Shown here in pieces: positions 9,723 through 21,985 of a DNA stretch of 64,000 nt. Position 1 is the stretch's first letter. Every line of letters starts with the position of its first letter. Origin of the DNA: Phyto melanocephala (Eukaryota; Arthropoda; Insecta; Diptera; Rhinophoridae); assembly GCA_941918925.1 (NCBI GenBank), contig OW799234.1, forward strand, positions 41,942,412 to 42,006,411, written 5' to 3'. Made by a program: the position numbers and the translations under genes. The notes below the pieces were generated by a model. It ran no database searches and had not been told where the DNA came from. It saw only the letters and a list, made by a program, of their open reading frames with translations.

Positions 9723-11483
9723 GATATAACAAATAATTTGGGATTCAAATTCGTTCCTATATGTATTTTTATGTAGAAATCTCTTTTATAATTGTGCAGA
9801 ATTTAATATTGTCAGCGATATATCTTTAAAGTTAGGAAAAAATGTTTCAATCTTACAATCAGTTTTTGTTTAATATCAAACAATATATAGTTTCTTCTGA
9901 AAAGTTTCTGATGAAATGGTTACGATTGGAAGCAGTTGTGCTAGACTTGAATTATTGATAACAAATGAAAGAAGAACAAATCGTGTAAAACCCAAGCAAA
10001 AACTTTAACTGAAATTTTTAATTAAGCCTTTTGCCTAACATCAAAGATGCTTTACTGAAACTTGGTCGACTATTACAAATTTGTTTTTTTTTTTTGTTTA
10101 ATTTGATTGTGACATAACCACAAAAAAAATAATATTTTAAATTGCAATCACAACAAAAGTTACAATTCTGTGACAAATTAAGACCTAAAGCGATGTAGGT
10201 TAAAATGACCTCCTGAATATTTAAACGTAAATATGGAACAGTAGAAAATCATAATAAGACTGGGCAAAACAAGTTACAAGCAGGTCATTTGTCAAAGTTT
10301 GTACATTTTATTAAAAAAAGGTATTACAGCAACAATAAAACGTATGTATATTGTTAAAACGAATGAACTCAATGAGAGGCAGAAAAATAGGAGCATAAAT
10401 AGCCGAAAGTTATACATTTTCTTTTTTTTATAAACTTTTACACAGTCTGTTCTATAATAATCATGTACACATATACATATAATAATCATCTTAAACAAAC
10501 AGCAACAATAAAAAATATTTGCTGACATAAGAAGCTCCTTAAGGATTAACCATTAAAATATTTAAGTACGGTTGGAAGCACGCAGAAGAGTGAGCATTAT
10601 GAACAGATGTTTAGATGTTTCTTTACTTATTGTGGGTAAATGAAAAAGGGTTTGTTCTCCAAATAACTTTGTTAAAAATTAAGACTTACTTAATGTCAGA
10701 TAAAGAAAACGAGCGAATTAAGGCCATGAAAAGCAGAAATGAAAATAAAAAATAAAACTCTCTTAACTTATTTTCATGCCAAAAAGCAAATGGGCAATAA
10801 TATTTTTAAGACATTTAAAATATGCATAATGTCTTATACTTCCAACGGATTTACCATTAAATTTAATTTAAATTTAAATGAAAACATACAGCTGGAAGAA
10901 GGCGCGGGATTGTTATTAAAATACATTATTTCTTTGTGCAATTGCTGCCGAAACTATTACTTATCCAAAGAAATAATTTGGATTTTGATCACCTTTTTTC
11001 CTTTCGCCTGGATCCGCGCTTAGTTAGCAGAAGACTTTGCAACGTGACTCAACAATAAAATTTACAACATTTTTTGGGTTATTTAAGATTATTTGTGAGA
11101 GATTTGCTTAAACAAAGTTAATTAATTTTCAAACTAAAAGAAAACATCAAGTTATTAAAACAAGTCAAGGATCTTGATTAAATTTACGTTTTAAAACAAC
11201 GATTTATAGCCTTAGTTCAGACTGAGATTTGGGAACTCAGAATTTGTTGTTTTATTTTGCAATAAAGTTCGTTATATGAAATAACTTTTTCTAATTATTC
11301 TTCCATTTATTGGAATGGTGTTTTTGTACCATTTTCTACTACTTTTAATTTACTCTACTTTGGTAGCACAGTTCTTACTATCTATCGGGGACATATGTCT
11401 CTTCAATCTTAGTCAAGATCAACACTTAAAAATTAAAATGCAAACAAAAATAAGAAAAGTAACATTTTGTCCTTCTCTATAAT
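9723..11483. other. Non-coding interval, nothing recognised
   Basis: AT-rich sequence without a supported gene or repeat family. The longest open frame (10739-11023) has no recognisable motif, and low-complexity hydrophobic content suggests chance. Confidence 0.5.
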
Positions 11484-12089
11484 TATACCCGCCACCAAAA
11501 AAATGGTGGGGGTATATTCATTTTGTCATTCCGTTTGTAACACATCGAAACATCCATTTTAGACCCCATAAAGTATATATATTCTGAATCAGGGTTTGAT
11601 TTGATGACGATCTAGCTATGTCCGTCCGTCTGTCCGTCTGTTGAAAGCACGATAGAGGTCGCACCGAAAAAGCTAGGGGGCTCAAATTTTGCCAGAATCC
11701 TTCTTATAGACAAGGTTTGTTTGGTATTGAAAATGGGCTATATCGGAATATTAGGAAGAGAGTTACAGGTCGAAAAGCAAGAGTAGGTCGAAAAAACCGT
11801 GTCCTTCGAACATCGATTAAAATGGAATTGTGTCCAAACGCATTAACGTAGACTCATGAAACTTCGAATATATATTTCCTGAGTAAAAACAATATTTTTC
11901 CCCCAAATTTATCTAAATCTATGCATTAGAAAAGGAGTTATCGATCAAAATGTACGAAAATTTATACCGCACAGTATGTTTTTCGGCATATATAAAAACA
12001 AAAACGTCATAAAAGCAACAAAATTATATGTACGGCTCTGAAATTTTGCACACATGACTTTTTGGTCAAATGCTTTTTTCTGCGGAAAA

Positions 12090-12850
12090 TCACTGTGCCA
12101 CGCCCACTTTTACGTCCACCTCCCATATAACGTTTTAACCAAAATTCATATAATTTCTTTATTAATATAGATTTTGGAAGAATAAAGTACAATATTGAAA
12201 CATCTAGTTTGTACTCATTAGCAAAAACAACTTTGACACGCCTACTATAACGCCCACTTTTCACGTTATCTACCGTTAATGAAATTTAAAAGCTCATAAA
12301 ACCGCTAAAATTAGAGGTATGATGATCAAATTTACAACATATATCCTTCTAGGCAATGCCATTACTGTGCCAGAAAATTAAGGTGCCACGCCCACTTTTA
12401 CGCCCACCTCCAATATAACGGTTTAACTGAAATTCATATAATTTCTCTATTAATAAAGATCTTGGAATAATAAAAGGCTATATTGAAACATCTAAAATGT
12501 AGTCATTCGCAAAAATAACTTTGAAACGCCTACTATAACGCCCACTTTTCACGTTATCTACCGTTAATGAAATTTAAAAGCTCATAAAACCGACAAAATT
12601 AAAGGTATGATGATGAAATTTGCTACATATGTATATCCTTCTAATCAATGTAATTGTTGTGCCAAAAAGTGTAGGTGATACGCCCACTTTAACGCCTACC
12701 TCCTAATAACGGTTTATCTTAAATTCATGTAATTTCTCTATTGACAAAGTTTTTGGGTAAATAAAGGACTATATTGAAATATCTAAGTTGTATTTATTAT
12801 CAGAAACTTTATTGACACGCCTTCTTAAACGCCCACTTTCATTAAAAGAC
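12090..12850 (+). repeat. About 290-bp tandem repeats inside the B1 element
   Basis: The phrase GTGCCACGCCCACTTTTACG and the sequence after it recur at about 12095, 12383 and 12675, giving periods of 288 and 292 bp. Each unit contains two CGCCCACTTT words and ATGAAATTTAAAAGCTCAT. The third unit is diverged and partial. Confidence 0.75.
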
Positions 12851-13146
12851 TTCATTTACAAAAGCATTTTAGTAGCATATCGAAGTTATAAAGGGTGGTT
12901 AAATTTTAAGGGCCGATGTTGAATTTAAATAAAAAACAAATTATTTAGGAAATTAATATTATTTCTTTTTGTAATGATAATTCTTGTACGGTTCAATTAT
13001 GTATTTAACAAAATATCGGCCAAATAGGCCCCACCTCTCCCAACCTCGGCGCCACACCTCGATCCGATGGTACAAATTTTGAATACAATATTGATGCTCA
13101 ATTGTTGGGCACGATGATGAGTCGAGGTTTACTGCTCTGTTGCCAC

Positions 13147-14362
13147 TAGGGTTTGGGAACCGTGAATTCCCGGGAATGAACCACTTAGTATTCCCGGAAA
13201 AAATTTGCTCTTATTCCCGGGAAAACGGGAAATAAAAAATATGTAGTATATTAGGATATATATTTAATTTTATTTTTAATTTCTTATCTGTTTTGGTAAA
13301 TTTAGAGAATATTTGAATAAAAAGTAAGGGTTTGTTGTTTGTTAGCGTTTTTTAATTGTTAAGTATTTACAACTTTTATCAAACACGAATATGGAAAAGA
13401 AAAACAAACATCATCGGTCAAAAATATTTCACGCCAAAGTTAACGACTTTCTGGAATTATTTTTAATAAGTGCTTATAAATTTCAAGTGAATTAATTATA
13501 TACATACATAATTGAATGTTTTCTAGTATAAAAATGTTTTTTATAACAACCGTAAATCCAGCAGTAGTTTCCGTGGTTCATTTTTATAAATATAATCGTA
13601 TGTACAAATTGTTTTTAAAAGTGGTCACAGAAATTGGAAGTATAATTTTTTTATTAATAATTGAATTTTTCTAATAATACTTTTTTTTAAAAAATTCACT
13701 TTGTTTAGAAGCAAAATGTCTGAAGTCTGGAACTATTTTCAAAAAGTAGACAACGCAGCACAATGTAATATTTTCCCGAAAAGGTTAATGTCCAAAAATA
13801 AAATTTGAAAACGATTCTTCAACACCTGCACCAAGTAAAAAAATAATTCCACTATTAAAAGTTTTTTAGACACCCAAACATTACTAGAAATTGTTTCAAA
13901 ATTGGCAGCAGTCGATGGAATATCTATTCGAGCAATTACACAAAGTTATTTTATTAGTCAAAATTTTTTCAGTAAAAATATGACATTACCAAAGTTAAAC
14001 TGATGTTAACAACATTGTAATAAAATATTACAACGCCGTTAAAAATACGATGGTGAAAAGAATATCTTGTATTAGACGAGTGGATTAGTGTTGCCCAAAA
14101 AAAGTATCTGTTTACATGGCAATAATTATTTTTATAATTTGGGTTAAGTTTATATTTACCGAAGATGTAATGCTGACACAACAAGGACTCTAATGGAAAA
14201 TAAACTACTACTAAAACAATGAGTTATTAACCAAATCGTGATGTTAAAGTTAACAAACATTATTTATTTTAAAAGAAATATTATTTTCGGGAATCCCGGG
14301 AAGACGATTTTTTAATTTCCGTTTCCCGGGAAAGTAAAAAGACCGGGAAATCCCAAACCCTA
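13147..14362 (+). mobile_element. hAT transposon, internally deleted
   Basis: Ends TAGGGTTTGGGA and TCCCAAACCCTA are perfect 12-bp inverted repeats. The element is flanked by a perfect 8-bp duplication GTTGCCAC at 13139-13146 and 14363-14370, which is diagnostic for hAT. Both subterminal regions carry several copies of the palindrome TTCCCGGGAA, likely transposase binding sites. Inside is a broken transposase N-terminus (13716-14002). It is too short to be autonomous. Confidence 0.9.
13716..14002 (+). pseudogene. hAT transposase N-terminal remnant
   Basis: Starting at an ATG at 13716 the frame reads MSEVWNYFQKVDNAAQCNIF and stops at about 13808. This is the typical start of a hAT transposase with the first Cys of a BED zinc finger. 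In another frame, about 13869-14002 reads LAAVDGISIRAITQSYFISQ and then a LPKLN ending, which matches the region just after the BED finger in hAT proteins. Catalytic and dimerisation domains are absent, so this is a relic within the deleted element. Confidence 0.7.
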
Positions 14363-14877
14363 GTTGCCACACTATCGCAAAAAACAGCAATGGTTCCCAT
14401 TCAACGAACTAACAAGGCATTCACAGATTTTCTAACATTTTATACAGACCTGTTTTGCAGAAATTTAAATATTTTTTACAATTCTCCCGATTGTGGACGA
14501 ATTTGAACGATTATGTTGATCAAAAGAATTACGAAGTGCACAAAATGCATTTTGATTTGAAAGCCTGTTTTTATAAAAAACCGGAATAACTTTAAAGCGT
14601 TGCTCATTTGCGAATCTTTCCACGGATCAAATTGAGTAAGTTTGAGATTGATAAATGTTAAGTTAAATGCAGAAAACAAATTTAAAGGCTAGGTGTAGTT
14701 CACCTTCAACATGGGCCCTTAAAATTTAACCACCCTCTACAAAAAAGTGATACATATTTTATTATAAAGAGATTATTCCATATTCCATATTCCATAAATA
14801 TTGTGCTTTAAATGTACACAAAATTGGTGGTGGGTATAAAAGATTCGGCACAGCCGAATATAGTGCTCTTACTTGTT

Positions 14878-16138
14878 TTTAAACTTAATCAGGATTAAAA
14901 GTTCATAGTTACATTCTCAACTTGAATCAATAGTCCCTAATTTTAAAATTCTAGCTTCATAAACGAAAAAATACAAAAGTAACAATAACATTTTCAGTCT
15001 CAGCTTGGATCAATAGTATCTTATTTAAAAATTTTAGTTCCTCAAACGTAGAAAGTACAAAAAGTCCGATAAAAATGCGAAACAGTGATTTAACATATGT
15101 TTTGTATGACAGTTTTGGTTGTAGTCATTGTCTTATAGGTTCTTTGCCTTAAAGTTGAAAAAAGCAAAAATTCGATTGTATATTTTAGGAAAAATAACTA
15201 GTCCGTTATATTTTAGAGCTTATATTGATGTATGTATGATGTATATCAGAGAATTCCTAACAAGTTTTGTATGTATTATTTTTTGAGAGGGTATGTGCAC
15301 ATATACTTCAGCTTACACACTGGCAGTTGGATATCGCTTAATTGACTTCTCTTTCATTAGATTTCCGAAATGCGAACACATACGCCATTTTCACTTTAGG
15401 TTTTCCCTTAAACCAACACATTTATGAATACGTATGCATTGAGTATTTGTATTGTACAATTTATATTGAGTTCATCGTCATAACTAAAATTTGCCATATA
15501 CGAATAATTAATGTTTACGATATCAGAAATCGTCATACTTGCAGATTCTTTTGAATAATTTATATTCAAATTATATTATTCATATTCTAGAAACCAATCA
15601 GAAATACCCCTGCAAAACCTGCCTAACCGATGCTCTAACACATTGATAGGTTTTTAAATTTCAACAAAAAAAAAAAATGCGCACTAATCGTCAATAATCA
15701 CCATAGGTTAAAAAGAAATAGCCTCTTTGATTAAAGATGCTTGTTATACCTTACTCTTTCTCTCAGTAGTCAGTGCTGTAGCAAAGTGATATTGAAAAAG
15801 TAGTCGTATAAAATAAGTTATGATATGCAGACATATACTTCATTTATTTTATGAATAAAATGAATATATTATAATAATATTGTAATATGTTCATTATATT
15901 CCAAAGCTCATAAAATTTAAAACTAAAAATTAAGTACTTAAAACAAATTCTAAACAGTTTTGCAACCAATAAAAAAATTTAGTACTAATCGGGTACAAAT
16001 TACTTATAAAAAAAATGAAATGAATATAATATGAACGTCAAAAAAGTGTCAAAATGAAATTGAAGACGCGCGTGAAAAGTGAATAAGTATAAATACTTCC
16101 ACCAAAAGGTAAGTAAAATATAAAAGTACATTGTCATT
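14878..16138. other. Non-coding interval, nothing recognised
   Basis: AT-rich sequence. Short open frames (for example 15342-15554) show no motif. No terminal repeats or family sequence were detected. Confidence 0.45.
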
Positions 16139-16266
16139 GTCATCCATTGTCGAGATGTCGAGAAGAAGTTGGAGAAGCCAGAATAACTCGAGGCAATGTT
16201 ATTTTAATTTATATTTCTAACCATATTTGTCATTTAATAAAATTATACATTTATCTGATATTTACA

Positions 16267-16600
16267 AAGTCAAATCTGTTTCACCTCAAAGGTGGCAAGG
16301 GATCAGTGGACGACGTTTTAAAAAAAGTAATGAAAAATTAACTCATTTCTCTTTTCAATTTTGATGGAAGAAAGGAGAAGCAAGCGTTAGTTGAGCTGCA
16401 CTGCACTCATCATTAAATTATTAAGTGGTTTGAATTTTAATCAACAAACATGTAGACTTTTTAATAATAATTATTAATGTTTTCAGATGTTTTTAAGGTA
16501 GAAGGTCGAAATTCCTTTGAAAAGGAACTTAAAAAAAGTGTGGAACTTAGCCACAACAGATTTAAGCAACGGAAGTTTGTCCACAAAAAGGTTTTAAATG
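16267..16600 (+). pseudogene. Possible DUF4806-like gene relic
   Basis: In one frame the sequence reads LFHLKGGKGSVDDVLKKVMK, an in-frame stop at 16339, then NFDGRKEKQALVEL. After a stretch ending in an acceptor-like TTTTCAG (about 16480-16487) it reads DVFKVEGRNSFEKELKKSVE and LSHNRFKQRKFV. The pattern (Gly-rich start, Phe-x-Gly-Arg-Lys middle, basic helical end with HNRFKQRK) resembles the C-terminal half of DUF4806 proteins, a domain common in insect multi-copy genes. Stops and lack of an upstream half indicate a pseudogene. The intron-like gap is inference. Recognition is weak. Confidence 0.3.
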
Positions 16601-16858
16601 TCATACAAATTAGTTCGTTTTAATTATTAATAATGATCTCTTATATTTACTAAGTACAAAAAGACCTATAGTTTTAAGACCCTGTGAATTCTTTTGATTT
16701 TTTTTTTAATTTTTTTACACTCATTTTATTTATTTTTTATTTTTGTAATATGAGGAAAAATGCTTATTTATATTAAATTTTTTTTGTTAATTTTCATTAA
16801 AATAAAATTTTATTAAAAACGTTAAAAATGGGTTTTTGTTAACTAAATTGTACAAATA

Positions 16859-17760
16859 CAAGGCAAATTTATTCATCAGGTACTCCTATTTGAACAGTTG
16901 ACAATTTTTTTCTTCACTTGATTTAAATTTTAGATTTCAACTTTGTTTACGTTTGTGTCTGTAAATTCATAGTAAATTCTGTTTTTTTTTTTGACAATTA
17001 AATGTGATATAGAATTTAATTAATTTTTCAATTGTTTTGTAAATAAAAATTTTATGTCTTTATTAAAAAATATTTGATAATATATGTTAAGATAAGGATA
17101 ATTTAATAGCAAATACAATTTGAACTTGAGTTTGTAGATCTTAGATCTGTTCGCAAATGCATAATTGCACTACATCACGATATTTATAGTTTAAAAACTA
17201 ATTCTTAATTGCATTGTTTTACTTTGACGATTTTTGGTATGCAAAAAGATAGAAGTTCCGCCGTATATTTGTATCCCTAGTTTAACATTTTATTTTCTTA
17301 AAGTTTGCTTGTCCCTTTTCGATATTCCTGGCAGTGGAGAGGTTCCATTATTCTTATTTTCTTTCAGCCAATTAACCGGCCAATATTTTTTTTGACTTAA
17401 TTTGTAATGATTTGCACTTCCTGGTTTGTCATTTGAGCCAAAAAAAAAAAATATTTTTGATTTCGCAGTTAAAGAAATGCTACCTCTAGCAAAACAACCG
17501 CGAATTCATGTTTCCCAAGACTTACTTAAAATTAATTTATTAATTATTTATTATACCAAAACTAATTTAATAAATAATTATTGCTTTAAATTATTTATCG
17601 AGAAAAATTTTTGTATTTCTTTTTCACTTTTTCGGTTTATTTTATACAGCTGACTGTGACATCTGAAATAAAACTTCTAGCAACAAAATACATGTTGTTT
17701 TTGAATTTTTGTTTTTTTTTTTTGTAGAACTGCGATTACCTGATGAATAAATTTGCCATG
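16859..17760. mobile_element. 902-bp MITE with 9-bp target duplication
   Basis: The ends share a 24-bp inverted repeat with one mismatch, beginning CAAGGCAAATTTATTC on the left and CATGGCAAATTTATTC on the right (complement). It is flanked by a perfect 9-bp direct repeat GTACAAATA at 16850-16858 and 17761-17769. Nine-base duplications are typical of Mutator-like transposases. Internal sequence is AT-rich and no transposase domain is recognised, so family assignment rests on the duplication length. Confidence 0.75.
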
Positions 17761-17769
17761 GTACAAATA

Positions 17770-19225
17770 TAACAACTGGTAGTATTCAGTTACACTAACC
17801 GATTTAAATAACGGTTAATTAACGAGTTACTCATAGGGATACAATATTAGGCTTTTTACACTTATCAATATTTAACCTCTACCATCAATTCGCAAAGATG
17901 TTACCATCTTTCTATAAGATTTGTACAGGTTTGTGTGTCAACATTTTTTTACGTCTTTTAAAGATGTTCCTATCTCATTGTATTCCTCTCAACATTTTTC
18001 GATTATTTTGGTGTCATCACTAGAAACCGAAGCTTAATAAAAACAAAAACGTAAACATTGTCAAAATTTTATTTTATGTGTGTATGTATGTATATATTCA
18101 TGTGCACATATATTTGTAATTAAAAATGCCTTCATACGTACCTAAATGAATTTTTCTCTATATTTTATAAATCAGTTATTTTAAATAAATAGTTAAAGAA
18201 CTTTTAATTGCATAATGTCGTCCATATAACTGATTTTGTTTTCGCAAATCAACACTTAATACAGTAATTAATGTTTTCTTTCATTTTATATTAATTTTTT
18301 TATAGGAACAGCAGCAGTTTGACAATTATTAAAAAGTTATTAATGCAAGATGCTAGATGTTGCAAGTGTGAATTCAAGTTTCATGCTTTCATGCTATAAT
18401 GGGTTTTAATAATTAGTAATATGTGATATGTGTATAAGTTAACTAACAAGTTATATATAATACAGTACTACCGGTATTGGTATCGTTAACTTTCCAGTTA
18501 TACACACATTAGTACTGATATGTGCAAGCGAGAGCACTATAGTGTTTTCTGTTCTAAACAATAATGAGAGAGAAAGATATACAAGCTTACATGTACAGAA
18601 GAGAATAGGTTAGTTTTTTTCTAAGGCCCTGTACGAAATAACTGAACGTTTTTGAATTTCTAACCCATACTTTGGTTATGAGTACTTGTTATATAACGAG
18701 TTATTTGCACCGTACGGTTCTTGCAGGGACACAATTCAACAAAATGGGCAGTATGATAGAGAAACATTTATCTAATCTAATTGGCTGAGTGTAACTTGAG
18801 CAAATTTAGTTCGTTCTGCATCTGTAAATAAAATTAAATATAAAAAAAATGTTTGTCGTTGTTTATACATAAATATACATACATACATACATATCTATCT
18901 TTAATTACATGTTGCAAGTGTTTGCCGCCCCTTTCACCATCATCTTCTATTATTATTTTATTTTCTTTGTTGTTGTCTAGAATTTTGGGTTTTATACAAA
19001 AATTTTACTGACTGAAATTAAACAGTCAATCGTGTCAACGTGAACAACTTCATTGTTTGAAAAAATCAAGATTATGAGTAAGTTGAATTAATATGAATTC
19101 TTGCTAACTTCAGCAATTGTGGTACAATCTCCTTATTAAACATTTACATAATGTTTAAATTTGTAATATAATATTTACATTATATTCTTCATAAGTACGG
19201 AAATTCGCTTAATGCATTTAACCTT
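17770..19225. other. Non-coding interval, nothing recognised
   Basis: AT-rich sequence with short ATACATACATAC and GTATGTATGTAT microsatellites (for example about 18079-18095 and 18875-18893). No gene or element boundary is supported. Confidence 0.45.
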
Positions 19226-19800
19226 AAACAAGTTAGAGTGCTTTATTTTGTATCACCATTCATCTTAAAGAAAATACGTACAAACAGTATGTTAACAAAA
19301 AATTAAAAAAATAAATAAAAAAATGTTAAAAAAAATAAAACAAAAATTTAAAAAAAAATTATAAAAATATAAATAATATATATAATAAAAATAAAAAACA
19401 TTAAAAAAATTTTTTTTTGCTCAGCTGGGATTCGATGCCACGTTCACTCTGACCAGTATACCACATTTGTATGTATGTATGTTGTTGTTGTTATTGTGAA
19501 AAAAACGAGGTTGTCGTGGTTTTTTCCTCATATCTCATTTGGTTGTGTACCGGTTTTTCTGATTTTCAATACCGATCTGCTCCCGAATATTTCCAGTCTT
19601 TTAATACTTCACGCGGGTCCAGGCGATGTCGGGGGGCTTCACACGGACAGACTGATAGACAGACAAAGATTAATCGACTCTCCTATGCATAAGCTTTCAG
19701 AAAATATATACTTTATTGGGTCGGAAATGAAAATTGTAGAAATTTCACACAGAATGACAAAGCTATATATACCCTTTTTCACTTTTGTGTGAAGGGTTTA
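19226..19800 (-). mobile_element. DINE-like element, subfamily A (copy A5, reverse)
   Basis: Plus-strand order is a diverged tail (AACAAGTTAGAGTGC), an A-rich tract, GCTCAGCTGGGATTCGATGC, GTTGTTGTTG microsatellite, complement of the (GTCY)n tract, complement of the GACCCCATAAAGTATAT core, and the head hairpin ending at 19800. The tail hairpin is largely lost. Confidence 0.7.
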
Positions 19801-21985
19801 AAAATTTGTGATATAGTAAATGAAAAGGGAAAAAAGAAACACAGAAAAGAATCCAAACATAGAGTTTTTGTATGAAATTTAATTTAAAACATACTTTTCC
19901 AAATACTGTAAGTTGACTTTTCTGAATAATTTAAAATTCTTAGTAATTGTATATTGTTTACGATACTAGCCGGGTGGGATGTATTTTTTAACCCTCCATC
20001 ATGCACATGTGATTTAAATACATTTCTATTTTGGCTAGGGGTTTGAGTCTCCAGGTACCCTCTATAAATATTGTTAGCTATCGTTTTTTGAAAAAAAACG
20101 TATTAAAATAAGAAATAACAAAAAAATGTATGAAGATTTTTTCATCTACACAACACATACGTAGCACATGAGTCTGGCCAGATACAGACATATTTGCTAT
20201 GAAGAATAGTGTACTTTATTTGCATTTTTCATTTTTCTATGCGTTTGTTTACTCAAATCAACTAATACTGCATTTTATATGTCTTCTGCATGGTTGTAGC
20301 TGAACTTTATAATAACTATTTGATTGACATTTAACACAAAAATTAAATTTTTCTTGTCTTATTTCTCATACATTTTTCCCTGGGTATGTGGTTTAGCGTG
20401 CTCTTAAAACAAAAACAAACAAAAAATAGAAAATATATATTTGCCTGGCGTGATAACAATAAAACAATGTAATGTTATCACTAAAATAGCATATTTTTTA
20501 TATAAATATATTGAAACACATAGTGCAGACAAACGTATGTGACTATCGGAACCAGCTACGGTTGCATCATCAGCACTCTTTTATTCGGAACTACATCTAT
20601 TTTACTCACTACCTATGACAACACAAATTCTCATAATCAAGTGAGAATTCATTAAACCAATTTATTTATAACCGACAATTTCTGTGCAGAATCTATTTAT
20701 TTAAGTTCTTAAGAGACGTAAGTACTATATATCCGCCTACATACATATATATTTTAGTGAGAAGCTTAAACCCAACGCCATAACTTAAAAGCTCACTCAT
20801 TTTCCTTACAGGAAAGTAGTTGTATTGCGAAGTCTTTGAAATTAGTAATAAACATGGAAAATGCGCTTTCATATCGCAGCTGAATAGAAGCAGTTAAACG
20901 CGTTTTTAGCTACTTCTCTTATAGTGTACATTCACGTCTTGTAAGGAGGTTTGCAAGCGGCATCTAAAGGCTATAATACACGGCATGTTTTTTACATCTT
21001 TACATTTTACAAAATTTGGAGACATATGTATGTAAATCTACATGTCTGTCAAAATTGTACTTTTACAGGCAACCGTCGCTGATTGCTTTCCAGCAGCAGA
21101 GATTTCTGCTAACGGCTGTTGTCAGATATTTTGACAGAAGAAAACTTTTGAAAATTTTTATTACTTGTACAACTTTTCCGTTAAAATATAAAACGGTTAT
21201 TTGCTCAATACTGTGTGGATTTCATCAAAAGGATAGTTATAAGTAAAACGAATGAAATTATTGACAGATTTTATCAATTTGGCAACAAATTTTGTTTTTA
21301 CAGTTAATTTCTTTTAGTTATTCAGATGGAGAAATATTAATAATAAGTAATTCAGTGTCAAATAGCTTTAGGCAATAGAAACATCAGACCAAAGTCATAA
21401 TACACAAATAATGGCATAATATTACCAACTTCAAACTCTCCACAATAAGACCTTTTAATTTTATTAATATCAATACGTGAACTAATTAATGGCTTCTCAA
21501 AATTGTTTTATTTTCATATAATTTTTGTAAAATGAAAAGCAACAACAAAATATGAAAGCAAAAACGATTTTCCTGAAACTAAAACTCTCTCTTGTTTTAT
21601 TTGCCAACAAACAACAAACAAACAGTTCAAGGAGAAACCAACTGAATAAATATTATACTGTTTTAGGAGTAACACCACAGCCACTATGGCAAAATGTATC
21701 CACAACGAAAAAAAGAAAACACGTTACAGCACTCGCAAAAAAATTGCACAAATGATGTAAAATAATAATTCAATGTGAGATGGACGTTGGTTGGTAAGTG
21801 AATGATTTGAATGTGTAAAATATAAACAAAACACTATTTAAAACGTTCAAGTTTTTAAACAGTCAATTTTTATATTGTCTTTACGAGTGTGTAGGAGCGC
21901 AAGAATTTATGTTAAAAAAACTATTCCACAGTGGGGTTAAAATTTGAACAAAACAAATTCTAAAATATTTCAAACGATTCAAACA
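19801..21985. other. Non-coding interval, nothing recognised
   Basis: About 2.2 kb without a supported gene, terminal repeats or known family sequence. Open frames here are short and without motifs. Confidence 0.45.

Larger units (their letters stand above)
12891..14737 (-). mobile_element. Mariner-family derivative, interrupted by a hAT element
   Basis: Ends are AAGGGTGGTTAAATTTTAAG on the left and its complement (CTTAAAATTTAACCACCCTC) on the right, with TA at 12889-12890 and 14738-14739. Transposase scraps lie in inverse orientation relative to 8208-8763 (for example the CCGATGGTACAAATTTTGAA region near 13063). Excluding the 1216-bp hAT and its 8-bp duplication, the mariner is about 620 bp and non-autonomous. 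The same mariner with the same right flank occurs in the B element at 38218-39247. Confidence 0.75.
11484..14877 (+). mobile_element. DINE-like element, subfamily B, with nested insertions (copy B1)
   Basis: The head is the hairpin TATACCCGCCACCAAA...TTGGTGG/GGGTATA. It is followed by GACCCCATAAAGTATATATA, GTCCGTCCGTCTGTCCGTCT, then about 1.2 kb of family sequence including three tandem units of about 290 bp. The tail has the complementary TTGGTGGTGGGTATA, the hairpin GATTCGGCACAGCCGAATAT and GCTCTTACTTGTT. Without its 1.85-kb mariner and hAT insert the element is about 1.5 kb. Head and tail subterminal inverted repeats plus a 3' hairpin match the Helentron-associated class. No protein is encoded. 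Confidence 0.8.

Noticed and set aside
10739..11023. 94-residue open frame in the 9.7-11.5 kb gap
   Set aside because: No motif, chance-like composition, no upstream or downstream context.
20540..20600. Similarity between the CATCATCAGCACTCTTTTAT stretch and the ATCATCGGCACTCTTTGATC stretch near 29850
   Set aside because: The match is too short and is not supported by the flanking bases.
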